A stretch of DNA of 64,000 nt from Streptomyces sp. f51 (GTDB taxonomy: Bacteria; Actinomycetota; Actinomycetes; Streptomycetales; Streptomycetaceae): NCBI RefSeq assembly GCF_037940415.1, contig NZ_CP149798.1, positions 3,465,001 to 3,529,000 on the forward strand, in the 5' to 3' direction. The notes beneath the pieces were generated by a model. The model worked only from the letters and a program-made list of their open reading frames with translations. It searched no databases and was not told the DNA's origin. Shown piece after piece: positions 33,119 through 41,067 of the stretch (positions are counted from its first letter, which is position 1; every line of letters starts with the position of its first letter). A program made the translations under genes and the position numbers.

Positions 33119-35341
33119 TCAGCCGTTGCGCTTCCAGCGCGGCTTCTCGTCGCGACGGAACGAACCGGCGCCGGTGGCGCGGTGGTCGTCGCGGCGGGCG
33201 GCCGGACGGTCGTGGCCGGAGCGGAAGCCACCGCCCGCGGGACGGTCGCCCTGACGGTCACGGTTGAAGGGACGGTCGCTGCCACGGTGGCCGCCACGGT
33301 TGTCGTCACGACGCTCGAAAGAACGGCCGCCACGGTCATCGCGGTTGAAGCCGCCACCACGGTTGTCATCGCGACGCTCGAAAGAACGGCCGCCACGGTC
33401 ATCGCGGTTGAAGCCGCCACCACGGTTGTCATCGCGACGGAAGCCACCACCACGGTTGTCGTCACGACGCTCGAAAGAACGGCCGCCACGGTCATCGCGG
33501 TTGAAGCCGCCACCACGGTTGTCATCGCGACGGAAGCCACCACCACGGTTGTCGTCACGACGCTCGAAAGAACGGCCGCCACGGTCATCGCGGTTGAAGC
33601 CGCCACCACGGTTGTCATCGCGACGGAAGCCACCACCACGGTTGTCGTCACGACGCTCGAAAGAACGGCCGCCACGGTCATCGCGGTTGAAGCCGCCACC
33701 ACGGTTGTCGTCACGACGGAAGCCACCACGGTCGTTGTCACGACGCTCGTAGTTGCCCCGCTCGTCGCGGCGCTGACGCGGCTCCTCGTACGCGGGACGC
33801 TCGGCCGGGGCCTCCACGGCCGGCGCCTCGGCGACGACGGCCTGCTCGGCGGCCTCGGCGGCGGCCGCGACGGCCACCTCCGGGTCCTCGCCGCGCTCAC
33901 GGGCGGCACGGGCGACCAGACGGTCGGCCTCGCCGCGCAGCTCGGCGGCACGGCGCTGCGCCCGCTCCAGCTCCTTGGTGAGCTGCGTGACCTCACGCTC
34001 GGCCTGCTGGGCGGCGTCGCCCGCGGACTGGGCCTGGACCTCGGTCATCGAGCGGGCGCCGGTGATCTCGGCGACCTCGGGCTCGAAGGCCGTACCGGAG
34101 TTGATGATGTGACGCGCGGCGTCGACGCCCGCGTCCTCCATCAGCCGGAAGATCTGGCGGCGCTGGTGCGGGAGCGACAGCGACACGACGGTGCCGGAGC
34201 GGCCCGCGCGAGCGGTACGGCCGGAGCGGTGCAGGTAGTCCTTGTGGTCGCCGGCCGGGTCCACGTTCAGGACCAGGTCGATGCCGTCGACGTGGATACC
34301 GCGGGCGGCGACGTCGGTGGCGACGAGCGCGTTGACGTAGCCGTCCTTGAAGTCGGCCAGCGTCCGCGTACGGGCGCCCTGCGTCATGCCGCCGTGCAGC
34401 GCGTCGGCCTTCACACCGGCGTCGCGCAGCTGCTCGGCGATGCGGTCGGCGCCCAGCTGGGTGCGGACGAAGATGATCGTGCGGCCCTTGCGGGAGGCGA
34501 TCGCGGCGGTGACCGGCGCCTTGTCCTTGGGCTTCACGATGAGGATGTGGTGCGACATGGTCGTGACGTTGCCCTGGGCGCTGTCGACCTCGTGCGTGAC
34601 CGGGTTCGTCAGGTAGCGCTTGACCAGCGTGGAGATCTCGTTCTCCATCGTGGCGGAGAACAGCATGCGCTGGCCGCCGGCCGGGATCTGGTCGAGCAGC
34701 TCGGTGACCTCGGGCAGGAAGCCCAGGTCCGACATCTGGTCGGCCTCGTCGAGGACGGCGATCTGGGTGTTCTCCAGCGAGCAGGCGCCGCGGTTGATGA
34801 TGTCGCGCAGACGGCCCGGGGTGGCGACGAGGACGTCGACGCCGCGCTCCAGGGCGTAGATCTGGTTGCCCATCGACGTACCGCCGCAGACGACCTTCAT
34901 CTTGAGGCCGAGGACGTCGCCGTAGGGCTGGAGCGCGTCGGCGACCTGCATGGCCAGCTCACGGGTCGGCGTGAGGATGACGGCGCGCGGCTTCTTCTTC
35001 TCGGTGTGGCCGCCGGCGAGCTGCGCCAGGGTCGGCAGACCGAAGGAGAGGGTCTTGCCGGAGCCGGTGCGGCCGCGGCCGAGGATGTCCTTGCCGGCCA
35101 GGGCGTCCGGGATGGTCGCCGCCTGGATCGGGAAGGGGCTGGTCACGCCGTTCTGCGCGAGCTTGCGGACGACGCCCTCGGGCAGACCCAGGTCCGCGAA
35201 GGTCATCTCGGGGACGGACTCGGCGGTCTCGACGTCGGACTCGACGGCCTCAATGGTCTCGATGGCCTCGACGACCTCGACCACGTCGTTGTTCTCGTCG
35301 TTCTCGGGCACGACGAAGTGATCAGTACTGGAAACAGACAT
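33119..35341 (-). CDS. DEAD-box RNA helicase with RGG-repeat tail
   Basis: A 740-residue ATP-dependent RNA helicase. After an acidic leader comes the Q motif (MTFADLGLPEGVVRKLAQNG), then motif I GRTGSGKT, TPTREL, motif II VLDEADQM, motif III FSATM and, in the second RecA fold, ATDVAARGIHVDGID and HRSGRTARAGRSG. A coiled linker follows. The tail is built of a 31-residue RSFERRDDNRGGGF-type unit repeated four times plus one 21-residue unit, giving a basic, disordered RNA-binding region like those of RhlE/CsdA-type cold-shock helicases. ATG 35341 has GGAAGG upstream at a 12-base distance. From memory it corresponds to S. coelicolor SCO4096. The 396-bp upstream gap may carry a long leader. Confidence 0.92.
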   Translation of the reverse strand: MSVSSTDHFVVPENDENNDVVEVVEAIETIEAVESDVETAESVPEMTFADLGLPEGVVRKLAQNGVTSPFPIQAATIPDALAGKDILGRGRTGSGKTLSFGLPTLAQLAGGHTEKKKPRAVILTPTRELAMQVADALQPYGDVLGLKMKVVCGGTSMGNQIYALERGVDVLVATPGRLRDIINRGACSLENTQIAVLDEADQMSDLGFLPEVTELLDQIPAGGQRMLFSATMENEISTLVKRYLTNPVTHEVDSAQGNVTTMSHHILIVKPKDKAPVTAAIASRKGRTIIFVRTQLGADRIAEQLRDAGVKADALHGGMTQGARTRTLADFKDGYVNALVATDVAARGIHVDGIDLVLNVDPAGDHKDYLHRSGRTARAGRSGTVVSLSLPHQRRQIFRLMEDAGVDAARHIINSGTAFEPEVAEITGARSMTEVQAQSAGDAAQQAEREVTQLTKELERAQRRAAELRGEADRLVARAARERGEDPEVAVAAAAEAAEQAVVAEAPAVEAPAERPAYEEPRQRRDERGNYERRDNDRGGFRRDDNRGGGFNRDDRGGRSFERRDDNRGGGFRRDDNRGGGFNRDDRGGRSFERRDDNRGGGFRRDDNRGGGFNRDDRGGRSFERRDDNRGGGFRRDDNRGGGFNRDDRGGRSFERRDDNRGGGFNRDDRGGRSFERRDDNRGGHRGSDRPFNRDRQGDRPAGGGFRSGHDRPAARRDDHRATGAGSFRRDEKPRWKRNG
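33290..33735 (-). repeat. 93-bp tandem repeat encoding the RGG tail
   Basis: The marker ACGCTCGAAAGAACGG occurs at 33311, 33374, 33467, 33560 and 33653, giving spacings of 63, 93, 93 and 93 bp. Copies are almost identical at the DNA level, including synonymous positions, which points to recent duplication or gene conversion. The 63-bp unit lacks ten codons (FRRDDNRGGG). Confidence 0.95.
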
Positions 35342-35737
35342 GCGAAATGCGAACCTTCCGGAGTTCCTCGGCACGCGCCCAAACTCCGTGAAGTCGCAAA
35401 CGACCGCCTCTATGCGGTCCGGCCACGGCAAGGGAGAGTACGCGCCACGCGGCGCTCTCTGCGGCGGCGCCGGGCAAATGGGATCAAACGATCTACTACC
35501 ATACGCACCCTTCCCCCATGAAGGCAAACTGAGCCCCATACGAGCAGGTGAGGGTGCATTCTTAGCCACCCGCTCGCAGCATCAAAGCTACCTCGCCCGC
35601 GCCGACCGCGCTGTTGAACGGACCACATTCACCGCTCCGGGGCCCGTGAACCCCGCCACACCGGCCGCGAGCGCCACCACGGCCGGCTCCGGGGGTTCCA
35701 CCGGACCGGAAGGCCCCGGCGCCCGCTGCGGCACCCG
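35342..35737 (-). other. upstream region of the helicase gene
   Basis: About 400 bp between the lipoprotein stop and the helicase start, both on the minus strand. It includes a less GC-rich stretch at about 35470-35600 (ACGATCTACTACCATACGCA and similar). Long leaders are common for cold-shock helicase genes, but I cannot identify a specific fold. No supported gene. Confidence 0.45.
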
Positions 35738-36259
35738 CTACACCGGCGAACCCGCCTCGGGGGCCGGTTCGCGCTGGATCAGCTGCGTCACCGGCTGCTC
35801 GTGCGCCGACGACGAGGGCTCCGCGGGTCCGGGGTCGGGCTGCGCCGGTGACGACGAGGCCGGCGGGGGCTCGGGCGAGGGCTCCGCCGACGTCCGTGTG
35901 GGAGTCGGCTCGCCTCCCGGCGGCGCGGTGTCCTCGGACGGGCCCGCGTCCTTGTCCGTCGCCTTCGCGGACGGCTTCGCGCCGGGGGACGCGGAGGCCG
36001 AGGGGTCGTCGGAGGCGGACTCCCCGGGCTTCGCCGAGGCCTTGCCGTGCTTGCCGCCCTTGCCGCTCTTCCCGCCGTACGACCCGGTCCCGCCGCCTCC
36101 CGCCGCGGCCCCGCCGCCGTGCGCCCCGTCGACCTGTCTGCCCGCCGGGTGCGAGGGCTCGGGGCGCCCCGCGTCGGCGCCGACGCTCATGCAGCCCGCG
36201 GTGGCGGCCACGGCCAGGACCGCGGCGGCCAGACGGGCGGGTACGTACAGGGCGCGCAC
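35738..36259 (-). CDS. putative lipoprotein with low-complexity tail
   Basis: A 173-residue protein of unknown function. The signal sequence ARLAAAVLAVAATAGC ends at a lipobox (TAGC) with Cys23 as the lipidation site, so it should be anchored outside the membrane. The rest is disordered: a Gly/Lys-rich segment (GGKSGKGGKHGKASAKPGES), then Ser/Ala/Pro/Glu-rich sequence to the end. There is no folded domain. GGAGG nine bases before GTG 36259 supports the start. The codon pattern fits a real gene, although the low complexity limits certainty. It is read toward the helicase, with a serine hydrolase gene upstream on the same strand. Confidence 0.65.
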   Translation of the reverse strand: MRALYVPARLAAAVLAVAATAGCMSVGADAGRPEPSHPAGRQVDGAHGGGAAAGGGGTGSYGGKSGKGGKHGKASAKPGESASDDPSASASPGAKPSAKATDKDAGPSEDTAPPGGEPTPTRTSAEPSPEPPPASSSPAQPDPGPAEPSSSAHEQPVTQLIQREPAPEAGSPV

Positions 36260-36453
36260 GGGCGGCCACCTCCGAACGGGGTGTCCCCCGCTCGGAAGGT
36301 GCCGGGAGCGTGGGGAGAAACGGGAGTTCTCCCCGTCCAACTCCCGCCGCCCGCGGGAGGACACGCGCCCCCCGGGCCCAACCGGGCCCCGGGGGCGCGC
36401 GGGCGCGGCCCGCTCTCCCGCGTGCCGGGGCGCGGTCCGGGAGGCGCGAGGGG

Positions 36454-37701
36454 TCAGCCGACCGCCAGCGGGGCCTGCGGGGCGAGCGCCGCCGCGATGC
36501 GCCGGGCGACCACCTCGGCCATGTTGCCGTCGGGCGTGTCCTTGGTCTTGGTCGCGTTGACGGCGATGGCGAGCCGGTCGGACGGCAGATACGCCTGGAT
36601 CGCCGCGTAGCCCGAGAACGACGGGTTCTGGAGGACCCAGCCGTTGATCACGATGACGCCGAGCCCGAAATGCTTGGCCTCGGTCTGCGGAAGGCAGACC
36701 GTGGCGGGGCACCGGGCGGTCGGGTGGCCGAGTCCGACCGTCCCCGGGTTGATCAGGGTGCGGTAGGAGCGGCGCGAGAGGAGCCGGCCGCTGCCGATGC
36801 CCTGTGCCGAACGGGCCAGGTCACAGACCTGCGTGGTGATCACGGCGCCGGGCGCGGTGGTCCACGACGGGTTCCAGAAGGTGGACTCCTCGTACAGGCC
36901 GCGCTCGGACGTGAAGGCGTGCAGGACCGGGCGCGGGATGTTCGGGGTGAAGTTGTTCCGGGTCTCGTGGAGCCCCAGCGGACCCGTGACCCGCTCCCGC
37001 AGGAACCTGTCGATCCGGGTGCCGGTGATCTTCTCGAGCGCCTGGATCAGCAGCAGGTAATTGGCGTGCGAATAGCTCCAGTTGGTGCCCGGCTCGTACC
37101 AGAACGAATGGCTGTAGGGGTACGCGAGCAGCTGGTTCGGGGTCCAGGCGCGGAACGGGTGCGCCTCCAGCTCGGCCAGGAACGCCGGGTCGGTGACGTA
37201 GTCGTGCAGCCCGGTCGTGTTGGTGGCCAGCATCCGCAGGGTGATCCGGTTCGCCTTCGGCAGCGTCGGCAGCCAGCGCTCGACGGTGTCGTCCAGGCGG
37301 ACCCTGCCCTCCTGGACCAGTTGCAGCAGGGCCGTACCGACGTAGGAGAAGACCACCGAACCGGCGCGGAAGTGCATGTCGGGCCGGGCCGGGACACCGG
37401 TCATGGACTCGCCGAGCGCGTCGGTGAGGACCTCGTGCCCGCCCCGGGTGACCTTCAGCTCCACCGATTTCAGCCGCAGGTCGGCCTTGGCCTTCCTGGT
37501 GATGGCGAGGACCTGGGCGGCCTCGCCGCCGAGAGGTCTCGCGGTCCTCACGCAGTCGCTTCTTCGATCGGGTCCCGGCCCCTGGGCGAACGCCGGTACG
37601 GCGGCGGTCTGGACCGTGACGGCGAGGAGAGCGGCGCACAGGAGGGCCTTGCGGACGCGGGCGCGGGCGCCCGGGCGGGCCGGGGAGGGGGTGCGTGTCA
37701 T
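36454..37701 (-). CDS. beta-lactamase-fold (class C-like) protein lacking catalytic residues
   Basis: A 415-residue secreted protein with a signal peptide ending AVPAFAQ (residue 40). The fold of class C beta-lactamases/D-Ala-D-Ala carboxypeptidases is recognisable (FRAGSVVFSYVGTALLQLVQ, LPKANRITLRMLATNTTGLHDY, NWSYSHANYLLLIQALEKIT). The active site is altered: SxxK reads SVVF at 115-118, so the catalytic Lys is Phe; Y-x-N reads YSH at 210-212; and the HxG block reads NPSFSGYAA. It is therefore probably not a standard serine hydrolase; it may be a binding protein or use other chemistry. It diverges from the small zincin gene. Confidence 0.8.
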   Translation of the reverse strand: MTRTPSPARPGARARVRKALLCAALLAVTVQTAAVPAFAQGPGPDRRSDCVRTARPLGGEAAQVLAITRKAKADLRLKSVELKVTRGGHEVLTDALGESMTGVPARPDMHFRAGSVVFSYVGTALLQLVQEGRVRLDDTVERWLPTLPKANRITLRMLATNTTGLHDYVTDPAFLAELEAHPFRAWTPNQLLAYPYSHSFWYEPGTNWSYSHANYLLLIQALEKITGTRIDRFLRERVTGPLGLHETRNNFTPNIPRPVLHAFTSERGLYEESTFWNPSWTTAPGAVITTQVCDLARSAQGIGSGRLLSRRSYRTLINPGTVGLGHPTARCPATVCLPQTEAKHFGLGVIVINGWVLQNPSFSGYAAIQAYLPSDRLAIAVNATKTKDTPDGNMAEVVARRIAAALAPQAPLAVG

Positions 37702-37864
37702 GCCCGCACTATCACCGGACGGTCCGCGGCCTTCCGCCCGAACACTCCGAAACCGGTGCGAGACACCCCATGTGGGGCAGGTATCCCGTTTCCCCGCCGC
37801 GTTCCGGCCCCTCCGGGTCTCCTTCGTCCGCCGCCACCGGCACGCCATCCCCGACAATGGCGGG

Positions 37865-38215
37865 GTGCTGGAGATGACGCGCGAAACCTTCGAAGAGCTC
37901 GTGAGCCAGGCGCTCGACCGGATCCCGCCCGAGCTGACCCGGGTCATGGACAACGTCGCCGTCTTCGTCGAGGACGAGCCTCCGGCGGACGACCCCGAAC
38001 TGCTGGGCCTCTACGAGGGCACACCGCTCACCGACCGCGGCGAGTGGTACGCCGGCGTGCTCCCCGACCGCATCTCGATCTACATGGGCCCCACCCTGCG
38101 CCGGTGCGCGACCACGGACGAGGTCGTCCACGAGGTCGCCGTGACCGTGATCCACGAGATCGCCCACCACTTCGGCATCGACGACGACCGGCTCCACGAA
38201 CTGGGCTGGGGCTGA
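37865..38215 (+). CDS. small zincin-like metallopeptidase
   Basis: A 116-residue cytoplasmic protein of the minimal-gluzincin type seen widely in actinobacteria. The HExxH zinc motif is intact (His97, Glu98, His101 in VTVIHEIAHHFGIDDDRL), with a following Asp-rich segment as the probable third ligand. ELLGLYEGTPLTDRGEWY and PDRISIYMGP are also characteristic. The natural substrate is unknown. GTG 37865 is chosen because the VLEMTRE start is conserved in relatives I recall; ATG 37874 is the alternative, with GGAG too close to it. It stands alone between a divergent hydrolase gene and the phosphoesterase gene. Confidence 0.87.
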   Translation: MLEMTRETFEELVSQALDRIPPELTRVMDNVAVFVEDEPPADDPELLGLYEGTPLTDRGEWYAGVLPDRISIYMGPTLRRCATTDEVVHEVAVTVIHEIAHHFGIDDDRLHELGWG

Positions 38216-38311
38216 CGGAACCACGGCCGCACCGCCGGCCGAATCGCCGCCCGTCCACGGCCGGTCGGCCGACCGCACCGCCGGCCGGCCCGCCGACGGG
38301 CGCGCGTACGG

Positions 38312-39952
38312 GTGACGGAACGCCGCATACCCGCCCCGCCCTCTGGGCAGACGGGACAAATGGCCCGCGCCCCCGTTGCCGCACCCGACACCGTCCGCCG
38401 TACGGCCCACCGCGCCGGACGGGCGCTGCGCGCGCTCGCCCGCCGCCCGCGGCGCGGCCCCGGCCGCCGCAAGGCCCCGGCACTCGAACTCTCCGCCCGG
38501 CAGAACCCGTACGCCCGCGCCTTCGGGCTCGTGTGCGTGGTGCTGCTCGGCGCCTGGCTCGGACTGCTGGTCGTGGGCGACGTCCGCGTCCCGGTCGGCC
38601 CCATGAACACCACCATGACCCTGCGCCCCTCCCTCACCGGCGGCACGAAGATCAACATCTCCCCGCTCGGCGCGCTGGAGCTGAACAGCCACGAGGCCCC
38701 GCTGCGCCTGGACGTGGACGTGGACCGGCTCGACCCGGAGCGCTCGCAGGCCCTCGTGGAACACCCGGAACGCCTCGCAGGACTCCAGGACGAGGTCGTG
38801 CGGGACGTCGAGCACGGCACCCTCGACCTGGCCGTCCGCTCCTGCATAGCCGTGGTCGCCGGCGCCTCCGCCCTCGGCCTCGCGGTCTACCGCCGCCCGG
38901 GCCGCGCCCTCGCCGCCGGCGGCCTCGCCCTCAGCCTGCTGGCCGCCTCGGGAGCCACCGCCTTCGCCACCTGGAACCCCAAGTCGGTCCTGGAGCCGAA
39001 GTACTCGGGCCTTCTCGCCTCCGCCCCGTCCCTGGTCGGCGACGCCCGCAGCATCGTCAGCGAATTCGACGTCTACCAGAAGGAGCTGGCGCGCCTGGTG
39101 ACGAACGTGACGAAGCTGTACGACGTCACGTCCACGCTCCCCGCGTACGAGCCCGACCCGACCACGATCCGGGTGCTGCACGTCTCCGACATCCATCTGA
39201 ACCCGGCGAGCTGGAAGATCGTCGCCTCGCTCGTGAAGCAGTACGCCATCGACGTCATCGTCGATTCCGGCGACACGATGGACCACGGCTCGGCGGCCGA
39301 GAACAGCTTCCTCGACCCGATCCCCAACCTGGGAGCCCCGTACGTCTGGGTGCGCGGCAACCACGACTCGCGCGAGACCCAGCGCTATCTCGGACACCTG
39401 AAGAACGTGCGCGTCCTCGACGACGGCCGGGCGGTCACGGTCGCGGGCCTGCGGTTCGCGGGCATCGGCGACCCCCAGTTCACGCCCGACAGGGCGGGCG
39501 TGCCGGGCGGCGACGCGGCGGAGGACCTCGCGGGCGCCCGCCTGGCCTCGGCCCTGCGCGAGCAGCGCGCCGCAGGCACCCCGGTCGACATCGCGGTCGC
39601 CCACGAACCGGTCGCGGCCCGCGGGACGGACGGCGCGGTGCCCTTGGTGCTCGCCGGACATCTGCACCACGAGGAGATGGAGGTCATGAAGTACGGCACC
39701 CGGCTGCGGGTCGAGGGCTCGACGGGCGGAAGCGGGCTGCGGGCCGTCGAGCGCCAGTACCCCGCCCCGATCGAGGCCTCGGTCCTGTACATGGACCGGG
39801 ACACCCACCGGCTCCAGGCCTGGGACGAGATCAGGCTGGGCGGCCTGGGCCTCACGTCGGCCGAGGTCAGCCGTCATCTGGCGGAGGAGAACCAGCCGGG
39901 CGGGACCCCCTCGCCGCAGCCCTCGGGGACCCCCTCCGCGACCTCCCCGTAA
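38312..39952 (+). CDS. membrane metallophosphoesterase
   Basis: A 546-residue protein of the calcineurin-like phosphoesterase family. Two hydrophobic regions (LVCVVLLGAWLGLLVVGDV near 72-90 and two segments near 165-215) anchor it. The catalytic domain (about 285-500) has HVSDIHLN, SGDTMDH, VRGNHDSRE, AHEP and GHLHH, supplying the two-metal site; topology puts this domain on one side after an even number of spans. The C-terminus is Pro/Ser/Thr-rich. The substrate is unknown. GTG 38312 is the longest start; ATG 38360 (MARAPVAAPD) is possible, and neither has a strong ribosome site. Confidence 0.87.
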   Translation: MTERRIPAPPSGQTGQMARAPVAAPDTVRRTAHRAGRALRALARRPRRGPGRRKAPALELSARQNPYARAFGLVCVVLLGAWLGLLVVGDVRVPVGPMNTTMTLRPSLTGGTKINISPLGALELNSHEAPLRLDVDVDRLDPERSQALVEHPERLAGLQDEVVRDVEHGTLDLAVRSCIAVVAGASALGLAVYRRPGRALAAGGLALSLLAASGATAFATWNPKSVLEPKYSGLLASAPSLVGDARSIVSEFDVYQKELARLVTNVTKLYDVTSTLPAYEPDPTTIRVLHVSDIHLNPASWKIVASLVKQYAIDVIVDSGDTMDHGSAAENSFLDPIPNLGAPYVWVRGNHDSRETQRYLGHLKNVRVLDDGRAVTVAGLRFAGIGDPQFTPDRAGVPGGDAAEDLAGARLASALREQRAAGTPVDIAVAHEPVAARGTDGAVPLVLAGHLHHEEMEVMKYGTRLRVEGSTGGSGLRAVERQYPAPIEASVLYMDRDTHRLQAWDEIRLGGLGLTSAEVSRHLAEENQPGGTPSPQPSGTPSATSP

Positions 39953-39958
39953 ACCGTT

Positions 39959-39988
39959 TTGGCGATACCTCCCGCCATCCCATATGCT
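39959..39988 (+). promoter_or_regulatory. possible promoter of the tRNA-Glu/Asp/Phe cluster
   Basis: TTGGCG (39959-39964) and TATGCT (39983-39988) are separated by 18 bp and lie 44 bp before tRNA-Glu. They resemble SigA/HrdB elements. Confidence 0.4.
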
Positions 39989-40032
39989 TCTCACGTCCCC
40001 GACGCGCTGAGAAGCGCGCAGGCGGGCCGATA

Positions 40033-40105
40033 GCCCTCATCGTCTAGCGGCCTAGGACGCCGCCCTTTCAAGGCGGTAGCACGGGTTCGAATCCCGTTGG
40101 GGGCA
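40033..40105 (+). tRNA. tRNA-Glu (UUC)
   Basis: A 73-nt cloverleaf with anticodon loop CTTTCAA between CCGCC and GGCGG. The acceptor is GCCCTCA with TGGGGGC. CCA is not encoded. First gene of a three-tRNA cluster. Confidence 0.93.
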
Positions 40106-40155
40106 CGCAACACCGTGTGCGACACTTGCATCGCTTGTTTCGCACACAACAGCTT

Positions 40156-40230
40156 GGTCCTGTGGAGCAGTTTGGAGTGCTCGCCACCCTGTCAAGGTGG
40201 AGGCCGCGGGTTCAAATCCCGTCAGGACCG
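40156..40230 (+). tRNA. tRNA-Asp (GUC), copy 1
   Basis: A 75-nt cloverleaf with anticodon loop CTGTCAA between CCACC and GGTGG. The acceptor is GGTCCTG with CAGGACC, then G73. It is identical over its full length to the copy at 45141. The spacer before it can fold a GTGTGCGA/TCGCACAC hairpin (40115-40147), perhaps a processing signal. Confidence 0.94.
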
Positions 40231-40254
40231 CTGAGATTTCCTCGGAAGTCTCGT

Positions 40255-40331
40255 GGCTGGGTAGCTCAGTTGGTACGAGCGATCGCCTGAAAAGCGATAG
40301 GTCGCCGGTTCGACCCCGGCCCCAGCCACCA
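40255..40331 (+). tRNA. tRNA-Phe (GAA), CCA encoded
   Basis: A 77-nt cloverleaf with anticodon loop CTGAAAA between ATCGC and GCGAT. The acceptor is GGCTGGG with CCCAGCC, then A73 and an encoded CCA. It is the only tRNA in the window with a genomic CCA. Confidence 0.93.
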
Positions 40332-40334
40332 GAA

Positions 40335-40368
40335 CGAAACCCCCTCCGGACGACCGGAGGGGGTTTCG
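40335..40368 (+). terminator. terminator of the tRNA cluster
   Basis: A 15-bp perfect stem (CGAAACCCCCTCCGG and its complement) with loop ACGA follows tRNA-Phe directly. Confidence 0.88.
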
Positions 40369-40510
40369 TCGTTCCCGGGCCCGGGACGGGGTGGCCGGAT
40401 GGGACGGAAGTGGCCGGAGAGGGCCGGTCCCCCTTGGCACCGTCTCCGGGCGGCGCTAGCTTCTCTGGCTGATCGACGGCTGATCGATCGGATGGCTTCG
40501 GGGGGATGGC

Positions 40511-40951
40511 ATGGGCCGGGACGAGACCGCGGCGGCGCGGGACAACGAGCTGGAGAAGGACCGGGCGCGGTACGGGCTGATCGCGGTCGTCATGAGCAAC
40601 CTCGCCATCGTCGGCGTCGCGGGCTTCGGGGTCTGGCGGCTCGACGGCGACAAGTCCGTGATCGTCGGCGTGCTCACCGCCGCGTTCACCGCGGTCAGCA
40701 GCATGACCACCGCCTATCTGGGCATCAAGGCCGTCTCCAACACCGCCCGGTCCATCGCCCTGGGATCGGCGCAGCGGCGGGAGCCGGCGCACACCCCGGC
40801 CCCGACTCCCGCGCCCGGCACCGGGACCCCCGGGGCCCAGGGCACCGCACCGGACACCGGGACCCCCGGGACCACGGGCACCGCACCCGGCGCCGGAACC
40901 TCCGGGGCCACGGGTGACGTGCCCGCGCCGCCCGGCCAGCGCGCCCCCTGA
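40511..40951 (+). CDS. small two-span membrane protein, unknown function
   Basis: A 146-residue protein. A polar, charged N-terminus (MGRDETAAARDNELEKDRAR) precedes two membrane segments (about 22-42 and 49-73). The cytoplasmic-looking tail consists of Thr/Pro/Gly-rich repeats (GTGTPGAQGTAPDTGTPG). I do not recognise a family. The ATG at 40511 has GGGGGGA seven to eight bases upstream, and the codon bias is normal. It stands alone between the tRNA cluster and hrpA, on the same strand as both; the repeat tail is the part most likely to vary. Confidence 0.75.
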   Translation: MGRDETAAARDNELEKDRARYGLIAVVMSNLAIVGVAGFGVWRLDGDKSVIVGVLTAAFTAVSSMTTAYLGIKAVSNTARSIALGSAQRREPAHTPAPTPAPGTGTPGAQGTAPDTGTPGTTGTAPGAGTSGATGDVPAPPGQRAP

Positions 40952-41067
40952 CCGGCCGCGGGTCGCGTGCCCGCGCCGCCCGGCAGGACCGCCCCCGGAC
41001 CCGGGCGCGGGCGCCGCGGCAAAAGCGTTCGCCACGGATTTCCCCGGGATGAGATCCTGGACCGCGT

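Noticed and set aside
35848..40047. Very long plus-strand open frame (about 1,400 codons)
   Set aside because: It runs antisense to or out of frame with the lipoprotein, hydrolase, zincin and phosphoesterase genes. It is rich in Arg and Pro with no domain, a typical stop-free shadow frame in high-GC DNA.
40033..40331. tRNA cluster as an integration site for a mobile element
   Set aside because: No integrase gene, no duplicated tRNA 3' fragment nearby; the duplicate tRNA-Asp is complete and lies beyond a core gene.
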